Positions 33,488 to 45,065 of a stretch of DNA of 64,000 nucleotides are shown one piece after another. Location of the stretch: NCBI GenBank assembly GCA_023664045.1, contig JAMPGH010000001.1:1588083-1652082 (forward strand). The letters run 5' to 3'. The position numbers and the translations under genes are program-made. The notes beneath the pieces are model-generated. The model was not told where the DNA came from, did not search any database, and saw only the letters and a list, made by a program, of their open reading frames with translations. The stretch is from Alistipes senegalensis (GTDB lineage: Bacteria > Bacteroidota > Bacteroidia > Bacteroidales > Rikenellaceae). The first letter of the stretch is position 1, and each line of letters begins with the position of its first letter.

Positions 33488-34582
33488 ATGAAGACGATCG
33501 GGATCATAGGAGGGGGTCAGTTGGGGCTGATGATCGCCGAGGAGGCGCACCGACTGGGTGTCCGGGTCGTGGCGCTCGATCCCGCGGCCGATGCGCCCGC
33601 TTTCGCCGTGTGCGACGGGAAGATCGTCGCGGCCTACGACGATGCCGCGGCGCTGGAGGAGCTGTGCCGGCAGTGCGATGCCGTAACTTACGAGTTCGAG
33701 AACGTGCCGGGCGAGGTGCTCGTGCCGCTCGAAAAAAAATACAATATCCCGCAGGGTTTCAAACCCTTGTTCGATTCGCAGGACCGCCTGCGCGAGAAGG
33801 AGAACGCCCGGGCCCACGGATTCGACACGGCCGACTACGCCGCCGTCGACGACGAACCGGGCTTGCGGGCGGCGGTGGCCCGAATCGGATTCCCGTGCGT
33901 GCTGAAAACCCGCACGCTGGGTTACGACGGGCACGGTCAGGCCGTTCTGCGCTCCGAGGCCGATGTCGAAAAGGCACTGCCGCTGCTCGCCGTGCCCTGT
34001 ATTCTGGAGGCGTTCGTCGATTTCGATTGCGAGGCGAGTCTGGTGATGGTCTCCGACGGGGAGCGGGTCGTCGCTTTTCCCGTCGGCCGCAACGTCCACC
34101 GCGATGGTATTCTCGACCTCTGCTTCGTGCCGGCCGAGGGGCTGGACCCGGAGCTGGAGCGGCGCATCCGCCTGACGGGCGAGCGCTTCATGCGGCAGTG
34201 CGGCTACGTCGGCATTCTGGCCGTCGAACTCTTCATTCGGGGCGGCCGCTTCTTCTTCAACGAGATGGCTCCGCGCCCCCACAATTCCGGCCATTGGACC
34301 ATCGAGGGCTGCTCGACCAACCAGTTCCGCGAGCTGGTGCGTTTTCTGATCGGCCTGCCGCTCGAAGAGCCGCGGCTCGTGGCGCCGACGGTCATGAAGA
34401 ATATTCTGGGGCAGGATCTCGAAGCGGCCGAGGAGGTCGCGGCCGAGCGGCACGAGGGGGTCTGCGTGCATCTTTACGGCAAGAGCGAGTGCCGTCCCCG
34501 GCGCAAGATGGGTCATATTACATTCGTCGGAACCGACGCTGCGGCCTATGCCGACCGCTGGGCCGACCGTTTCGTCAGATAG
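33488..34582 (+). CDS. purK: N5-carboxyaminoimidazole ribonucleotide synthase
   Basis: The 364-residue ATP-grasp enzyme starts IGIIGGGQLGLMIAEEA and contains TYEFENVP, VLKTRTLGYDGHGQAVL and NEMAPRPHNSGHWT, all PurK signatures. It carboxylates AIR with ATP and bicarbonate. It abuts purE without a gap, so the two-step route PurK-PurE is used. Confidence 0.96.
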   Translation: MKTIGIIGGGQLGLMIAEEAHRLGVRVVALDPAADAPAFAVCDGKIVAAYDDAAALEELCRQCDAVTYEFENVPGEVLVPLEKKYNIPQGFKPLFDSQDRLREKENARAHGFDTADYAAVDDEPGLRAAVARIGFPCVLKTRTLGYDGHGQAVLRSEADVEKALPLLAVPCILEAFVDFDCEASLVMVSDGERVVAFPVGRNVHRDGILDLCFVPAEGLDPELERRIRLTGERFMRQCGYVGILAVELFIRGGRFFFNEMAPRPHNSGHWTIEGCSTNQFRELVRFLIGLPLEEPRLVAPTVMKNILGQDLEAAEEVAAERHEGVCVHLYGKSECRPRRKMGHITFVGTDAAAYADRWADRFVR

Positions 34583-34597
34583 AGCAAACGAACCAAG

Positions 34598-37500
34598 ATG
34601 AAGAATTACCGTATTTTCGTAGAGAAACTTCCGCGTTTCCGGGTCGAGGCCGAGAGCCTGCGGCGCGAGCTGAATGTCAATCTGGGGCTCGAGCTGAAGT
34701 CGTTGCGGCTGCTCAGCGTCTACGACCTCTTCGGCTTCGACTGCGAGCTGCTCGAAAAGAGCCGCTACGCCGTCTTCGGCGAGTTGGCCACCGACTCCGT
34801 AACCGATGCCTGCGACCTCTCGGGCTACCGCCATCTGGCCGTCGAGTTCCTGCCGGGGCAGTTCGACCAGCGCGCTGCTTCGGCCGTCGATTGCGTGCGG
34901 CTGATCGATCCGGCGGCCGACGTGCGCATCCGCTCCTCGAAGCTGCTGCTCTTCGACGGCGACCTCTCCGACGAGGCGCTGGCGCGAATCCGGCATTACT
35001 ATGTCAACGCCGTGGAGGCGCGCGTAAAGAACCTCGACGTGCTCGACGAAATGGAGCAGGCCGAGGTGAAGCCCGTGGAGGTGCTCGCCGGATTCCGGGA
35101 GCTGGCCGACGCCGAGCTGGAGGTACGCTGCAAGGCGTGGGGACTGGCGATGAACGCCGACGACCTGCGCGAGGTGGTGCGCTACTTCCGCGAGGAGGGC
35201 CGCGACCCCTACGAAACCGAACTGCGCATTCTCGATACCTACTGGAGCGACCATTGCCGCCATACGACCTTCACTACCGAGCTCACGGGCATCGCCGTCG
35301 AGGAGTCGTTCCTCAAGGAGGAACTGGAGGATTCGCTGGGCTTGTATCTGCGCATCCGCCGCGAACTGGGGCGCGAACACAAGAGCCTCTGCCTGATGGA
35401 CATGGCGACGATCGGCGCCCGCTACCTGCGGCAGCGGGGCCTGTTGGACGATCTGGAGGTGAGCGACGAAAACAACGCCTGCTCGGTCTATGTCGACGTC
35501 GACGTCGACGGCAGGACGGAGCGGTGGCTGCTGCAGTTCAAGAACGAGACGCACAACCATCCCACCGAGATCGAGCCGTTCGGCGGAGCCTCGACCTGTC
35601 TGGGCGGTGCGATCCGCGACCCGCTGTCGGGCCGCAGTTACGTCTATCAGGCCATGCGCGTTACGGGAGCCGGCGACATCTACCGCAAGGTGAGCGAGAC
35701 GCTGCCGGGCAAGCTGCCGCAGAGCGTCATTTCGCGTAAGGCTGCCGCCGGCTATTCGAGCTACGGCAACCAGATCGGTTTGGCGACGACCCACGTGCGT
35801 GAAATCTACCACGACGGCTACGTCGCCAAGCGACTGGAGGTCGGGGCCGTGGTCGGAGCCGTCAAGGCGGAGCATGTGCGCCGCGAGGCTCCCGCACCGG
35901 GCGACCGAATCGTCATGTTGGGCGGTCGCACGGGCCGCGACGGCATCGGCGGTGCGACGGGTTCTTCCAAAGAGCACGACTCCCATTCGCTCGAGACGTG
36001 CGGCAGCGAAGTCCAGAAGGGCAATGCCCCCGAGGAGCGCAAGCTGGAACGACTTTTCCGCCGTCCGGAGGTTACGCGCCTGATCAAGAAGTCCAACGAC
36101 TTCGGCGCGGGCGGTGTCAGCGTGGCGATCGGCGAATTGGCCGACGGGTTGGACATCTACCTCGACCGCGTGAAGACCAAATACAGCGGTCTGAACTCCA
36201 CCGAACTGGCGATCAGCGAGTCGCAGGAGCGCATGGCCGTGGTGGTCGAGGCGCAGGATGTCGCGGAGTTCATGGCTTATTGCCGCGAGGAGAATATCGA
36301 GGCGGTCGAGGCGGCCGACGTTACCGATTCGGGCCGCATGCGGATGTTCGACGGCGATCGGAAGGTCGTCGACCTGCGGCGCGACTTCATCGATTCGGCC
36401 GGCGCCCGCCACTTCGCCGAGGCGCAGATCGGGGCCGTTGCCGAGAGAGATCCTTTCGCCCGCGACGTCGCCGGCGAGGACCTTGCCGAACGCTTCGCCA
36501 ACAACTTGAAAGACGATAATGTCCTCTCGCAGCGAGGTCTCGTCGAGATGTTCGACTCCACGATCGGCCGCTCCACCGTGCTGATGCCTTTCGGCGGCCG
36601 GACGCAGCGTACGGAGACGCAGGTCTCGGTGCAGAAGTTGCCTGTCGAGGGCTTCACCCGCACCTCCAGCATCATGGCTTTCGGCTACAATCCCTGCGTG
36701 GCGTCGTGGAGCCCCTACCACGGGGCGGCCTATGCCGTCGTCGAGGCTGCGGCCAAAGTCGTCGCGGCCGGCGCCCGCTACGATCGCATGCGCTACTCCT
36801 ATCAGGAGTATTTTGAGCGCATGACGCGCGAACCCCGTTCGTGGGGCAAGCCGCTGGCGGCGCTGCTGGGAGCCCTGCGCATGCAGGTCGAACTGGGGCT
36901 TCCCTCGATCGGCGGCAAGGACTCGATGTCGGGTACGTTCCAAGATATAAACGTGCCGCCCATGCTCATGGCGTTCGGCATCACGACGGTCGACGCCGCG
37001 AAGGTGATCTCTCCCGAGTTCAAGGGTGCGGGACACCGGCTCTACCTCGTGCGCCATACGCCCCGGGCCAATTACATGCCCGATACCGAAGAGCTCAAAC
37101 GCAACTTCTCGTTCCTGAGCGAGCGGATCGAGGCGGGGAAGATCCTCGCGGCTTGGTCGGTGGGCTTCGGCGGCGTGGCCGAGGGTTTGGCCAAGATGGC
37201 TTTCGGCAACGGGATCGGCGCCGAGGTCGCGATGGACGAAGCGCGCCTCTATGAATACGCCTACGGCTCGATCCTCGTCGAATGCGACGGCGAGCTGGAT
37301 TTCCCGGCGGCCGAAGCGATCGGCGTTACGGTGGCCGATGCCTCGTTGACGGTCAACGGGGTACGCATGCCGCTCGACGAACTCTACCGCGCCAATACGG
37401 AGCGTTTCGCGACGGTCTATCCCGATAAGGGCGACAACCGCGCCGAGACGATGCCGGCCGAACCCCGGACGGGCGTGGTCGAATATCCCGGCGAGGCCGT

Positions 37501-38305
37501 GGAGCATCCGATGGTCTACCTGCCCGTCTTCCCCGGCACCAACTGCGATTACGATACGGCCAAAGCGTTCCGTTGCGCCGGCGCCGAGGTGGAGACGAGT
37601 GTGCTGTGCAACATCGAGGGAGACGACATTTTGCGTTCGATCGCCCGGATGCGCGAGCATATCGACCGCTGCCACATCTTCGTCCTGAGCGGCGGTTTCT
37701 CGGCGGGCGACGAACCCGACGGAAGCGCCAAGTTCATCGTCAACGTGCTGAACAATCGGGATATTCGCGAGGCGATCCACGCCCTGCTCGACCGCGGAGG
37801 CCTGATTCTGGGCATCTGCAACGGTTTTCAGGCGCTGGTCAAGTCGGGCCTGCTGCCTTACGGCCGTCTGGGCTTGGTAACGCGCGAGTCGCCCACCTTG
37901 TTCCGCAACGACATCAACCGTCATATCTCGCAGATCGTCTCCACGCGTGTGGTCTCGACCGCTTCGCCGTGGCTCCGCAGCTTCCGGCCGGGTGAACTGC
38001 ACAGCATCGCCGTCAGCCACGGCGAGGGCAAATTCGTGGTCGACGAGGCGCTGGCCCGCGAGCTCTTCGCCGCAGGGCAGGTGGCCTTCCAGTATGTCGG
38101 GCCCGACGGAGAGCCCACGACCGCTGCGCCGTGGAATCCCAACGGATCTTCCTACGCCATCGAGGGCATCGTTTCTCGCGACGGCCGCATTCTGGGCAAG
38201 ATGGGCCATACGGAGCGCTGGGAGGAACATCTGTTCAAGAATATCGACGGCAACAAACGGCAGCCGCTGTTCGAGAATGCGGTGAACTACTTCCGGAAAA
38301 AATAA
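34598..38305 (+). CDS. purL: Phosphoribosylformylglycinamidine synthase (single-chain)
   Basis: The 1235-residue protein is the large, fused type. It has an N-terminal PurS-like domain, two AIRS-like ATP domains (SDHCRHTTF near residue 210, [18 protein letters not shown]), and a C-terminal class I glutaminase domain with [24 protein letters not shown] (nucleophile Cys) and [10 protein letters not shown]. It converts FGAR to FGAM using glutamine. A very long antisense ORF across it is a GC-bias artefact. Confidence 0.97.
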   Translation: MKNYRIFVEKLPRFRVEAESLRRELNVNLGLELKSLRLLSVYDLFGFDCELLEKSRYAVFGELATDSVTDACDLSGYRHLAVEFLPGQFDQRAASAVDCVRLIDPAADVRIRSSKLLLFDGDLSDEALARIRHYYVNAVEARVKNLDVLDEMEQAEVKPVEVLAGFRELADAELEVRCKAWGLAMNADDLREVVRYFREEGRDPYETELRILDTYWSDHCRHTTFTTELTGIAVEESFLKEELEDSLGLYLRIRRELGREHKSLCLMDMATIGARYLRQRGLLDDLEVSDENNACSVYVDVDVDGRTERWLLQFKNETHNHPTEIEPFGGASTCLGGAIRDPLSGRSYVYQAMRVTGAGDIYRKVSETLPGKLPQSVISRKAAAGYSSYGNQIGLATTHVREIYHDGYVAKRLEVGAVVGAVKAEHVRREAPAPGDRIVMLGGRTGRDGIGGATGSSKEHDSHSLETCGSEVQKGNAPEERKLERLFRRPEVTRLIKKSNDFGAGGVSVAIGELADGLDIYLDRVKTKYSGLNSTELAISESQERMAVVVEAQDVAEFMAYCREENIEAVEAADVTDSGRMRMFDGDRKVVDLRRDFIDSAGARHFAEAQIGAVAERDPFARDVAGEDLAERFANNLKDDNVLSQRGLVEMFDSTIGRSTVLMPFGGRTQRTETQVSVQKLPVEGFTRTSSIMAFGYNPCVASWSPYHGAAYAVVEAAAKVVAAGARYDRMRYSYQEYFERMTREPRSWGKPLAALLGALRMQVELGLPSIGGKDSMSGTFQDINVPPMLMAFGITTVDAAKVISPEFKGAGHRLYLVRHTPRANYMPDTEELKRNFSFLSERIEAGKILAAWSVGFGGVAEGLAKMAFGNGIGAEVAMDEARLYEYAYGSILVECDGELDFPAAEAIGVTVADASLTVNGVRMPLDELYRANTERFATVYPDKGDNRAETMPAEPRTGVVEYPGEAVEHPMVYLPVFPGTNCDYDTAKAFRCAGAEVETSVLCNIEGDDILRSIARMREHIDRCHIFVLSGGFSAGDEPDGSAKFIVNVLNNRDIREAIHALLDRGGLILGICNGFQALVKSGLLPYGRLGLVTRESPTLFRNDINRHISQIVSTRVVSTASPWLRSFRPGELHSIAVSHGEGKFVVDEALARELFAAGQVAFQYVGPDGEPTTAAPWNPNGSSYAIEGIVSRDGRILGKMGHTERWEEHLFKNIDGNKRQPLFENAVNYFRKK

Positions 38306-38331
38306 TCGAAAAACCAAAAAATAGAAAATTC

Positions 38332-39048
38332 ATGAAACAGCTCGAAATGCTCTACGAGGGCAAGGCCAAACAAGTCTTCCTGACGGACGATCCCGACAAG
38401 ATCGTCATCCGCTACAAGGATGCGGCTACGGCTTTCAACAACATCAAGAAAGCGACGATCGAAAACAAGGGCGTGCTGAACAACGCCATTTCGACCCTGA
38501 TCTTCAGGGAGCTGCACAAGGCCGGCGTGAAGACCCACTACATTGAGACGCTCAACGACCGCGACCAGCTCTGCCGCAAGGTCTCGATCATCCCGCTGGA
38601 GGTGATCGTCCGCAACGTCATCGCCGGTTCGATGGCCCAGCGTCTGGGCATCGAGGAGGGCACGCAGCCTTCGAACGTCATTTTCGACATCTGTTACAAG
38701 AAGGACGAGCTGGGCGATCCGCTCATCAACGACCACCATGCCGTCGCTCTGGGTGCGGCTACCTACGAGGAGCTGGCCGAGATCTACGCCATGACGGCCA
38801 AGATCAACGAGGTGCTCAAAGGACTCTTCGCGCAGATGAACATCCGCCTCGTCGACTTCAAGATCGAGTTCGGCAAGACTTCCGACGGCGAGATCGTGCT
38901 GGCTGACGAGGTGTCGCCCGACACCTGCCGCCTGTGGGATGCCTCGACCAATGAAAAACTCGACAAGGACCGTTTCCGCCGCGATCTGGGCAAGGTCCGC
39001 GAGGCCTACGAGGAGATTCTGGCCCGGCTTCGTAAAATTACGGAGTAG
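38332..39048 (+). CDS. purC: SAICAR synthase
   Basis: The 238-residue protein begins [17 protein letters not shown] and contains [17 protein letters not shown] and [16 protein letters not shown], the SAICAR synthetase signatures. It joins CAIR with aspartate. The start follows an A-rich 26-base spacer after purL. Confidence 0.97.
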   Translation: MKQLEMLYEGKAKQVFLTDDPDKIVIRYKDAATAFNNIKKATIENKGVLNNAISTLIFRELHKAGVKTHYIETLNDRDQLCRKVSIIPLEVIVRNVIAGSMAQRLGIEEGTQPSNVIFDICYKKDELGDPLINDHHAVALGAATYEELAEIYAMTAKINEVLKGLFAQMNIRLVDFKIEFGKTSDGEIVLADEVSPDTCRLWDASTNEKLDKDRFRRDLGKVREAYEEILARLRKITE

Positions 39049-39052
39049 CGGA

Positions 39053-40471
39053 ATGGAGAATCCGATGATCGACAGGCAGCTGCACGAGGAGTGCGGTGTC
39101 TTCGGCGTTTTCGGGGTGCCCGAGGCTTCGACGCTCGCTTACTACGGGCTGCATGCCTTGCAGCACCGCGGGCAGGAGGGCTGCGGCATCGTGAGCGTCG
39201 ACGACGAGGGACGCCTGCGTCGCATCAAGGGCGAGGGACTGGTAACCGAAGTCTTCAAGGAGCCCAGTCTGGCGACGCTCGGCGGCAGCATGGCCATCGG
39301 CCACGTGCGTTATTCCACGGCGGGCGGCGGCGGTATCGAGAACGTGCAGCCTTTTCTGTTCCGGCACAATACGGGCGATTTCGCGCTGGCCCATAACGGC
39401 AATATCGTCAATTCGGCGCAGCTGCGTACCTACCTGGAGAACAAGGGCAGTCTGTTCCACTCCTCGTCGGACAGCGAGGTTCTGGCCCACCTCATCAAGA
39501 AGGAGACCAAGTACCACGACCGACCGCGCATCTACTCGATCATCGACGCGCTGAACATGCTCGAAGGGGCCTTCGCATTCCTTGTCATGACGGCCAACCG
39601 CATCTATGCCTGCCGCGACAAATACGGATTGCGACCCCTCTCGATCGGGCGGCTGGGCGACGGCTACGTGATCGCCAGCGAGACTTGCGCGCTGGACGTG
39701 CTGGGCGCCGAGTTCCTGCGCGACATCGAGCCGGGCGAGATCGTAACGATCGACGACCACGGCTTGCGATCGGCCGACTATTCGCAGTACAAGCGGCGGC
39801 AGATGTGCGCGATGGAGTATATCTACTTCGCACGTCCCGACAGCGATATCGAGGGGTGCAACGTCCATGCTTTCCGCAAGGAGACCGGACGCCTGCTCTT
39901 CGGCGAGGCGCCCGCGCCGGCCGACATCGTGGTCGGAGTTCCCGATTCGAGCCTGAGCGCCGCGATGGGCTATGCCGAGGCGAGCGGCCTGCCTTACGAA
40001 ATGGGGCTTATCAAGAACAAGTATATCGCCCGCACGTTCATCCAGCCGTCGCAGGAGATGCGCGAAAAGGGCGTGAGGATGAAACTCTCGGCCGTGCGGT
40101 CGATTGTGCGGGGCAAGCGCGTGGCGCTCGTCGACGACTCGATCGTGCGCGGCACGACCTTGCGGCGCATCGTCGGCATGCTGCGCGACGCGGGGGCTAC
40201 GGAGGTGCATGCGCGCATCGCTTCGCCTCCGATGACCGATCCCTGCTTCTACGGGGTCGACACCTCGACCTACGAGGAGCTCATTTCGGCCCGCTTCGAC
40301 GTGGAGGGCGTGCGTCGCCAGATCGGCAGCGACTCGCTGGCGTTCCTCTCCGAAGAGGCGCTCTACAAGGCCGGCAACCGCAGCGAGCTCTGCACGGCCT
40401 GCTTCACGGGCCGTTACCCCACGGCGCTCTACACGGCGCGCGAGGAGGCCAACAAGGACGGAAAATTTTAG
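39053..40471 (+). CDS. purF: Amidophosphoribosyltransferase (Fe-S type)
   Basis: The 472-residue enzyme starts purine synthesis from PRPP and glutamine. A short propeptide (MENPMIDRQLHEE) precedes ECGVFGVFG, so processing would expose the catalytic Cys14. The glutaminase domain is followed by the PRPP motif VALVDDSIVRGTT. Cysteines in RRQMCAMEY, TDPCFYG and LCTACFTGRYPT correspond to the [4Fe-4S] ligands of the Bacillus-type enzyme. ATG at 39053 is four bases after purC; ATG at 39065 is an alternative. Confidence 0.95.
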   Translation: MENPMIDRQLHEECGVFGVFGVPEASTLAYYGLHALQHRGQEGCGIVSVDDEGRLRRIKGEGLVTEVFKEPSLATLGGSMAIGHVRYSTAGGGGIENVQPFLFRHNTGDFALAHNGNIVNSAQLRTYLENKGSLFHSSSDSEVLAHLIKKETKYHDRPRIYSIIDALNMLEGAFAFLVMTANRIYACRDKYGLRPLSIGRLGDGYVIASETCALDVLGAEFLRDIEPGEIVTIDDHGLRSADYSQYKRRQMCAMEYIYFARPDSDIEGCNVHAFRKETGRLLFGEAPAPADIVVGVPDSSLSAAMGYAEASGLPYEMGLIKNKYIARTFIQPSQEMREKGVRMKLSAVRSIVRGKRVALVDDSIVRGTTLRRIVGMLRDAGATEVHARIASPPMTDPCFYGVDTSTYEELISARFDVEGVRRQIGSDSLAFLSEEALYKAGNRSELCTACFTGRYPTALYTAREEANKDGKF

Positions 40472-40480
40472 AAAGCAGAT

Positions 40481-41506
40481 ATGGCAGAAAGTTATGAAAA
40501 GGCCGGTGTGAATCTGGAGGCCGGTTACGAGGTGGTGCGGCGCATCAAAAAACACGTGGCTTCGACTGCGCGTCCGGGCGTGATGGGCAACATCGGCGCT
40601 TTCGGCGGCATGTTCGATCTCTCGGCGCTCAGGGTCGAGGAGCCGGTGCTGGTGAGCGGCACCGACGGCGTGGGCACGAAGCTCAAGCTGGCGTTCGCAA
40701 TGGACAAGCACGACACGATCGGCATCGACGCCGTGGCCATGTGCGTCAACGACGTGCTGGCGCAGGGCGCCGAGCCGTTGTTGTTCCTCGACTACGTGGC
40801 CGTAGGTTGCAACGAGCCTCAGAAGATCGAGGCGATCGTCGCCGGCGTGGCCGAGGGCTGCCGGCAGGCGGGTTGTGCGTTGGTGGGCGGCGAGACGGCC
40901 GAGATGCCGGGCATGTATGCCGACGGCGAGTACGACATCGCCGGCTTCACGGTCGGCGTCGTCGAGAAGAAGCGGCTGATCGACGGCTCGAAAGTCCGGG
41001 TCGGCGACGTGCTGGTGGGCGTGGCGTCGAGCGGCGTCCACTCCAACGGTTTCAGTCTCGTGCGCAAGATCGTCGCCGACAGCGGGCTCGATCTGCACGA
41101 AAGCTATCCCGAGTTGTCCAACGATTTGTTGGGCGAGGTGTTGCTTACGCCGACGAAGATCTATGTCCGGCAGATGCTGGAGGTGATCCGCCGGTGCGAC
41201 GTCCACGGCATCAGCCACATCACGGGCGGCGGCTTCGACGAGAACATCCCGCGCATTCTCCGCGAGGGGCAGGGCATCGAAATCCACGAGGGCTCGTGGG
41301 AGATTCTGCCCGTCTTCCGCTTCCTCGAAAAGTACGGCAGGGTGCCCCACCGCGAGATGTTCAACATCTTCAACATGGGCATCGGTATGGTCGTCGCGCT
41401 CGACGAGGGCGAGGCGCAGCAGGCCGTCGACCTCCTTGCGGCGCAGGGCGAGCGGGCTGCGGTCATCGGTCGTGTTACGGACACCGGGGGTGTCGTCATC
41501 CGGTAG
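40481..41506 (+). CDS. purM: Phosphoribosylformylglycinamidine cyclo-ligase
   Basis: The 341-residue AIR synthetase has [29 protein letters not shown] and [14 protein letters not shown], the PurM hallmarks. It converts FGAM to AIR. It lies 9 bases after purF and three bases before purN. Confidence 0.97.
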   Translation: MAESYEKAGVNLEAGYEVVRRIKKHVASTARPGVMGNIGAFGGMFDLSALRVEEPVLVSGTDGVGTKLKLAFAMDKHDTIGIDAVAMCVNDVLAQGAEPLLFLDYVAVGCNEPQKIEAIVAGVAEGCRQAGCALVGGETAEMPGMYADGEYDIAGFTVGVVEKKRLIDGSKVRVGDVLVGVASSGVHSNGFSLVRKIVADSGLDLHESYPELSNDLLGEVLLTPTKIYVRQMLEVIRRCDVHGISHITGGGFDENIPRILREGQGIEIHEGSWEILPVFRFLEKYGRVPHREMFNIFNMGIGMVVALDEGEAQQAVDLLAAQGERAAVIGRVTDTGGVVIR

Positions 41507-41509
41507 GCC

Positions 41510-42076
41510 ATGCACCGGATCGCAGTCTTCGCCAGCGGCAGCGGCACCAATTTCGAAGCGATCGTCTCGGCAGCGGAGCGGGGCGAGCTCGATGCGCAGG
41601 TGGTGCTCATGGTGTGCGACAAGCCCGGGGCGCAGGTCATCGCGCGGGCCGCGGCACACGGGGTCGAAGCGTGGGTCTTCGCCCCGAAGGAGTATGCTTC
41701 GAAAGCCGACTACGAGCGCGAGATCCTCGCGCGGCTCGATGCCGCCGGGATCGAGCTGGTCTGTCTGGCCGGTTACATGCGCATCGTCGGCGACACCTTG
41801 CTGGAGGCCTACGGCGGACGGATCGTCAACATCCACCCCTCCCTGTTGCCGGCGTTCCGCGGGGCCCATGCCATCGAACAGGCGTTGGAGTACGGCGTCA
41901 AGGTCTTCGGCGTAACGGTCCACTGGGTCGACGCCACGCTCGACGGCGGGCGCATCATCGCCCAGCGGGCCTTTCCCTACGAGGGCGACGACGCGGAGGA
42001 ACTCGAACGGATGATCCATGCCACGGAGTATCCGCTCTATGTCGAAACGATAGGTAAAATATTGAATAACAGATAA
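41510..42076 (+). CDS. purN: Phosphoribosylglycinamide formyltransferase (folate-dependent)
   Basis: The 188-residue protein begins IAVFASGSGTNFEAI. It has CLAGYMRIVGDTLL and the catalytic NIHPSLLPAFRGAHA with HWVDATLDGG. It uses 10-formyl-tetrahydrofolate, linking it to FolD in the same cluster. purH starts three bases downstream. Confidence 0.95.
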   Translation: MHRIAVFASGSGTNFEAIVSAAERGELDAQVVLMVCDKPGAQVIARAAAHGVEAWVFAPKEYASKADYEREILARLDAAGIELVCLAGYMRIVGDTLLEAYGGRIVNIHPSLLPAFRGAHAIEQALEYGVKVFGVTVHWVDATLDGGRIIAQRAFPYEGDDAEELERMIHATEYPLYVETIGKILNNR

Positions 42077-42079
42077 TAT

Positions 42080-43609
42080 ATGCGAGCTTTAATCAGTGTG
42101 AGCGACAAGACCGGCGTCGTGGAGTTCGCCCGGGGCCTGCGGGAGTTGGGCTGGGAGGTGATCGCCACGGGCGGTACGATGAAATTGCTGCAGGACAGCG
42201 GCGTGGAAGTGTTGAATATCAGCGATGTTACGGGTTTTCCTGAGATCTGCGACGGGCGTGTCAAAACCTTGCACCCGAAGGTGCACGGAGGCCTGCTGGC
42301 GCGTCGCGACGATCCGCGGCATCTGGAGGCGCTGCGGGAGAACGGCATCGGGTTCATCGATCTGGTCTGCGTGAATCTCTACCCGTTCCGCGAGACGATC
42401 GCGCGGCCCGGCGTCAAGATGGAGGATGCCATCGAGAACATCGACATCGGGGGGCCTTCGATGTTGCGTTCGGCGGCCAAGAACTGGGCCGACGTAACGG
42501 TGGTGTGCGACCCCGCGGACTATGTGCAGGTGCTCGGCGAGATCCGCGCCGGCGGCAATACCGAAAAGGCGACGCGCCTTAGGCTCTCGGCTCAGGCCTA
42601 CACCCATACGGCGCAGTACGACGCCATGATCGCCTCCTACATGCGGGCGCAGGCGGGGCTGAACGAGAAGTTGTTCCTCGAATTCGACCTTGTGCAGTCG
42701 CTGCGTTACGGCGAGAATCCCCACCAGTCGGCCAAGTTCTTCCGCGAGGGAGCTCGCACGCCCTATTCGCTGGCGTTCGCCCGGCAGCTGAATGGCAAGG
42801 AGTTGTCTTACAATAACATACAGGACGCCAATGCTGCGCTGTGCATCGTCCGCGAGTTCGACCGGCCTTTCTGCGTGGGTCTCAAGCACATGAATCCCTG
42901 CGGCGCTGCGGTCGGCAAGGATGTGGTCGACGCATGGACGAAAGCCTACGAGGCCGACAAGGTCTCGATCTTCGGGGGTATCGTGGCGACCAACCGCACG
43001 GTAACGCGCGAAGCCGCCGAGTTGATGAAGCCCGTTTTTTTGGAGATCATCATGGCCCCGAAATTCGACGAGGGGGCGCTGGAGGTGCTCTCCGCCAAGA
43101 AGAACCTGCGGCTTCTAGAGGTCGACATGTCGCGCGAAGAGATCGCACCGACGCAGTACGTGAGCGTCAACGGCGGACTCTTGGTGCAGGAGCTCGACGT
43201 GGCGACCCGTTCCGTGGAGGCGGATATGTGCGTAACCGCCCGGAAGCCTTCGGCAGCGCAGCTGGACGATCTCAATTTCGGCTGGCGCATCGTCAAGCAC
43301 GTCAAGTCCAACGCCATCGTCGTAGTCAAGGAGGGCCGGACGCTGGGCGTCGGCGCCGGGCAGATGAACCGCATCGGCTCGGCCGAAATCGCCCTGAAGC
43401 AGGCCCGGGCCGCCGGTTTCACCGGCGGATTGGTACTCGTGTCGGACGGTTTCTTCCCGTTCGACGACTGCGTAACGCTCGCTGCGGAATACGGTGTCGA
43501 GGCCATCGCCCAGCCGGGCGGGTCGGTGCGCGACGAGGATTCGATCCGCAAGGCCGACGAATTGGGCATCGCCATGTGTTTTGTGGGAGAAAGGCACTTC
43601 AAACATTGA
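42080..43609 (+). CDS. purH: AICAR transformylase / IMP cyclohydrolase
   Basis: The 509-residue bifunctional enzyme has an N-terminal MGS-like cyclohydrolase domain (ALISVSDKTGVVEFA, TGGTMKLL, KTLHPKVHGGLLARRD). The C-terminal transformylase domain has RYGENPHQSAKF, VGLKHMNPCGAAV and SDGFFPFDDCV. It completes IMP synthesis. Confidence 0.97.
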   Translation: MRALISVSDKTGVVEFARGLRELGWEVIATGGTMKLLQDSGVEVLNISDVTGFPEICDGRVKTLHPKVHGGLLARRDDPRHLEALRENGIGFIDLVCVNLYPFRETIARPGVKMEDAIENIDIGGPSMLRSAAKNWADVTVVCDPADYVQVLGEIRAGGNTEKATRLRLSAQAYTHTAQYDAMIASYMRAQAGLNEKLFLEFDLVQSLRYGENPHQSAKFFREGARTPYSLAFARQLNGKELSYNNIQDANAALCIVREFDRPFCVGLKHMNPCGAAVGKDVVDAWTKAYEADKVSIFGGIVATNRTVTREAAELMKPVFLEIIMAPKFDEGALEVLSAKKNLRLLEVDMSREEIAPTQYVSVNGGLLVQELDVATRSVEADMCVTARKPSAAQLDDLNFGWRIVKHVKSNAIVVVKEGRTLGVGAGQMNRIGSAEIALKQARAAGFTGGLVLVSDGFFPFDDCVTLAAEYGVEAIAQPGGSVRDEDSIRKADELGIAMCFVGERHFKH

Positions 43610-43736
43610 TCGTTTCGATTGCAAGTGGCGGCTTCCGCCTCCTCCGGACGGTCGCATACGTCGAGTGTGCTCCTGTCCCGAAGATTTCGGTCGAGGCGAA
43701 ATCCGCATGCGCGAAAATTGTTAATATGACATTCGT
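43610..43736 (+). other. Gap between purH and purD
   Basis: The 127-base gap holds no gene. GGCGGCTTCCGCC near 43627-43640 forms a small hairpin without a T run. ATTGTTAATATGACATTCGT leads into purD. No consensus promoter is seen, so purD is probably read through from upstream. Confidence 0.4.
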
Positions 43737-44984
43737 ATGAAAGTTCTGGTAATCGGTTCCGGCGGCCGCGAACATGCCATCGTCGATGCCCTGACGCGCT
43801 CGCCGCAGGTCGGGAAAATCTGTTGCGCCCCCGGCAATGCGGGCATCGCACGACAGGCCGAATGCGTGGCTATCCGGGAGACCGAGGTCGAAAAGTTGCG
43901 CGACTTCGCCCTCTCGGAGGGTATCGGTCTCACGATCGTGGGGCCCGAGGCGGCGTTGGCGGCCGGTGTGGTCGATGCGTTCCGCAAGGCGGGATTGCGC
44001 ATCTTCGGGCCGACGAAGGCGGCGGCCCGCATCGAGTCGTCCAAAGAGTTCGCCAAGCGGCTCATGGAGAAATATGCCGTTCCGACGGCCGGATTCCGCG
44101 CCTTTTCCGATTATGCCGCAGCTCGCGACTACGTGGCCGGGCGGCCGTTTCCGGCTGTGCTGAAGTACGACGGACTGGCCGCCGGCAAGGGCGTGGTCAT
44201 CGCGCAGACGATGGCCGAAGCCGATGCTGCGCTGCGCGACATGTTGTTGGACGACAAGTTCGGCGGAGGCAAGGTCGTCGTCGAAGATTATCTGGAGGGC
44301 CCCGAGTTCTCGTTCATGTGTTTCGTGTCGGGCCGCAGGGTTTGGCCGATGGCGCTGGCGCAGGACCACAAGCGGGCCTATGACGGCGATTGCGGCCCCA
44401 ATACGGGCGGCATGGGCGCTTATTCGCCTCTTCCGTTCATTACGGCCGAGGACGAGAAATATGCGCTGGAGCGGATCATGCGGCCCGTTGCCGAGGCGAT
44501 GATCGCCGAGGGGTGTCCTTTCGAGGGGGTGCTCTACGGCGGACTGATGAAGACGGCGCAGGGAATCAAGGTCATCGAATTCAATGCCCGGTTCGGCGAT
44601 CCCGAAACCGAGGTGGTGCTGCCGCGCCTGAAGAGCGACATCGTCGATATCTTCTGCGCCGTGGCCGAGGGTCGCGACGCCGTTCTGGAGTGGCACGATT
44701 TCGCCGCGTTGGGCATCGTGCTCGCTTCGAAAGGCTATCCCGGCGCTTACGAAAAAGGTTCCGAGATCAAGGGACTGGAGCGTGCCGAGGGTACGGTCTA
44801 CCACATGGGAACGAAAGCCGACGGCGATCGGGTGCTGACGGCCGGCGGCCGGGTGCTCTTCGTCGTGGGACAGGGCGCGACGCTCTCCGAGGCCCGCGAG
44901 CGGGCGCTTGCCGACGTGGCCCGCATCGAGTGCGACAACCTCTTCCACCGCACCGACATCGGACATCGGGCACTGGGGGAATGA
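43737..44984 (+). CDS. purD: Phosphoribosylamine-glycine ligase
   Basis: The 415-residue ATP-grasp protein starts VLVIGSGGREHAI and contains TIVGPEAALAAGV, LKYDGLAAGKGVVIA and FNARFGDPETEVVLPRL, the GAR synthetase signatures. It is the second step of purine synthesis. An AT-rich tract follows its stop, then folD. Confidence 0.97.
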   Translation: MKVLVIGSGGREHAIVDALTRSPQVGKICCAPGNAGIARQAECVAIRETEVEKLRDFALSEGIGLTIVGPEAALAAGVVDAFRKAGLRIFGPTKAAARIESSKEFAKRLMEKYAVPTAGFRAFSDYAAARDYVAGRPFPAVLKYDGLAAGKGVVIAQTMAEADAALRDMLLDDKFGGGKVVVEDYLEGPEFSFMCFVSGRRVWPMALAQDHKRAYDGDCGPNTGGMGAYSPLPFITAEDEKYALERIMRPVAEAMIAEGCPFEGVLYGGLMKTAQGIKVIEFNARFGDPETEVVLPRLKSDIVDIFCAVAEGRDAVLEWHDFAALGIVLASKGYPGAYEKGSEIKGLERAEGTVYHMGTKADGDRVLTAGGRVLFVVGQGATLSEARERALADVARIECDNLFHRTDIGHRALGE

Positions 44985-45065
44985 AAAATTGAGAATTGAA
45001 AATCGTCGTTCCGAAGAATCGCGGGCGACGAAGAGTTTTTCGATAAAATTGCCAATACGATCACT
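44985..45065. repeat. AT-rich tract between purD and folD
   Basis: GAAAAATTGAGAATTGAAAA (44985-45004) resembles one arm of the AT-rich repeat family. No inverted partner is clear in this 81-base gap, so it may be a decayed or partial copy. Confidence 0.4.

Noticed and set aside
32732..38317. A 1861-codon open frame on the minus strand opposite purL.
   Set aside because: The plus strand encodes clear PurE, PurK and PurL motifs. The antisense translation has no recognisable domain and reflects GC-rich codon bias. Similar long frames opposite carB, purF-purN and the FadL gene were rejected for the same reason.
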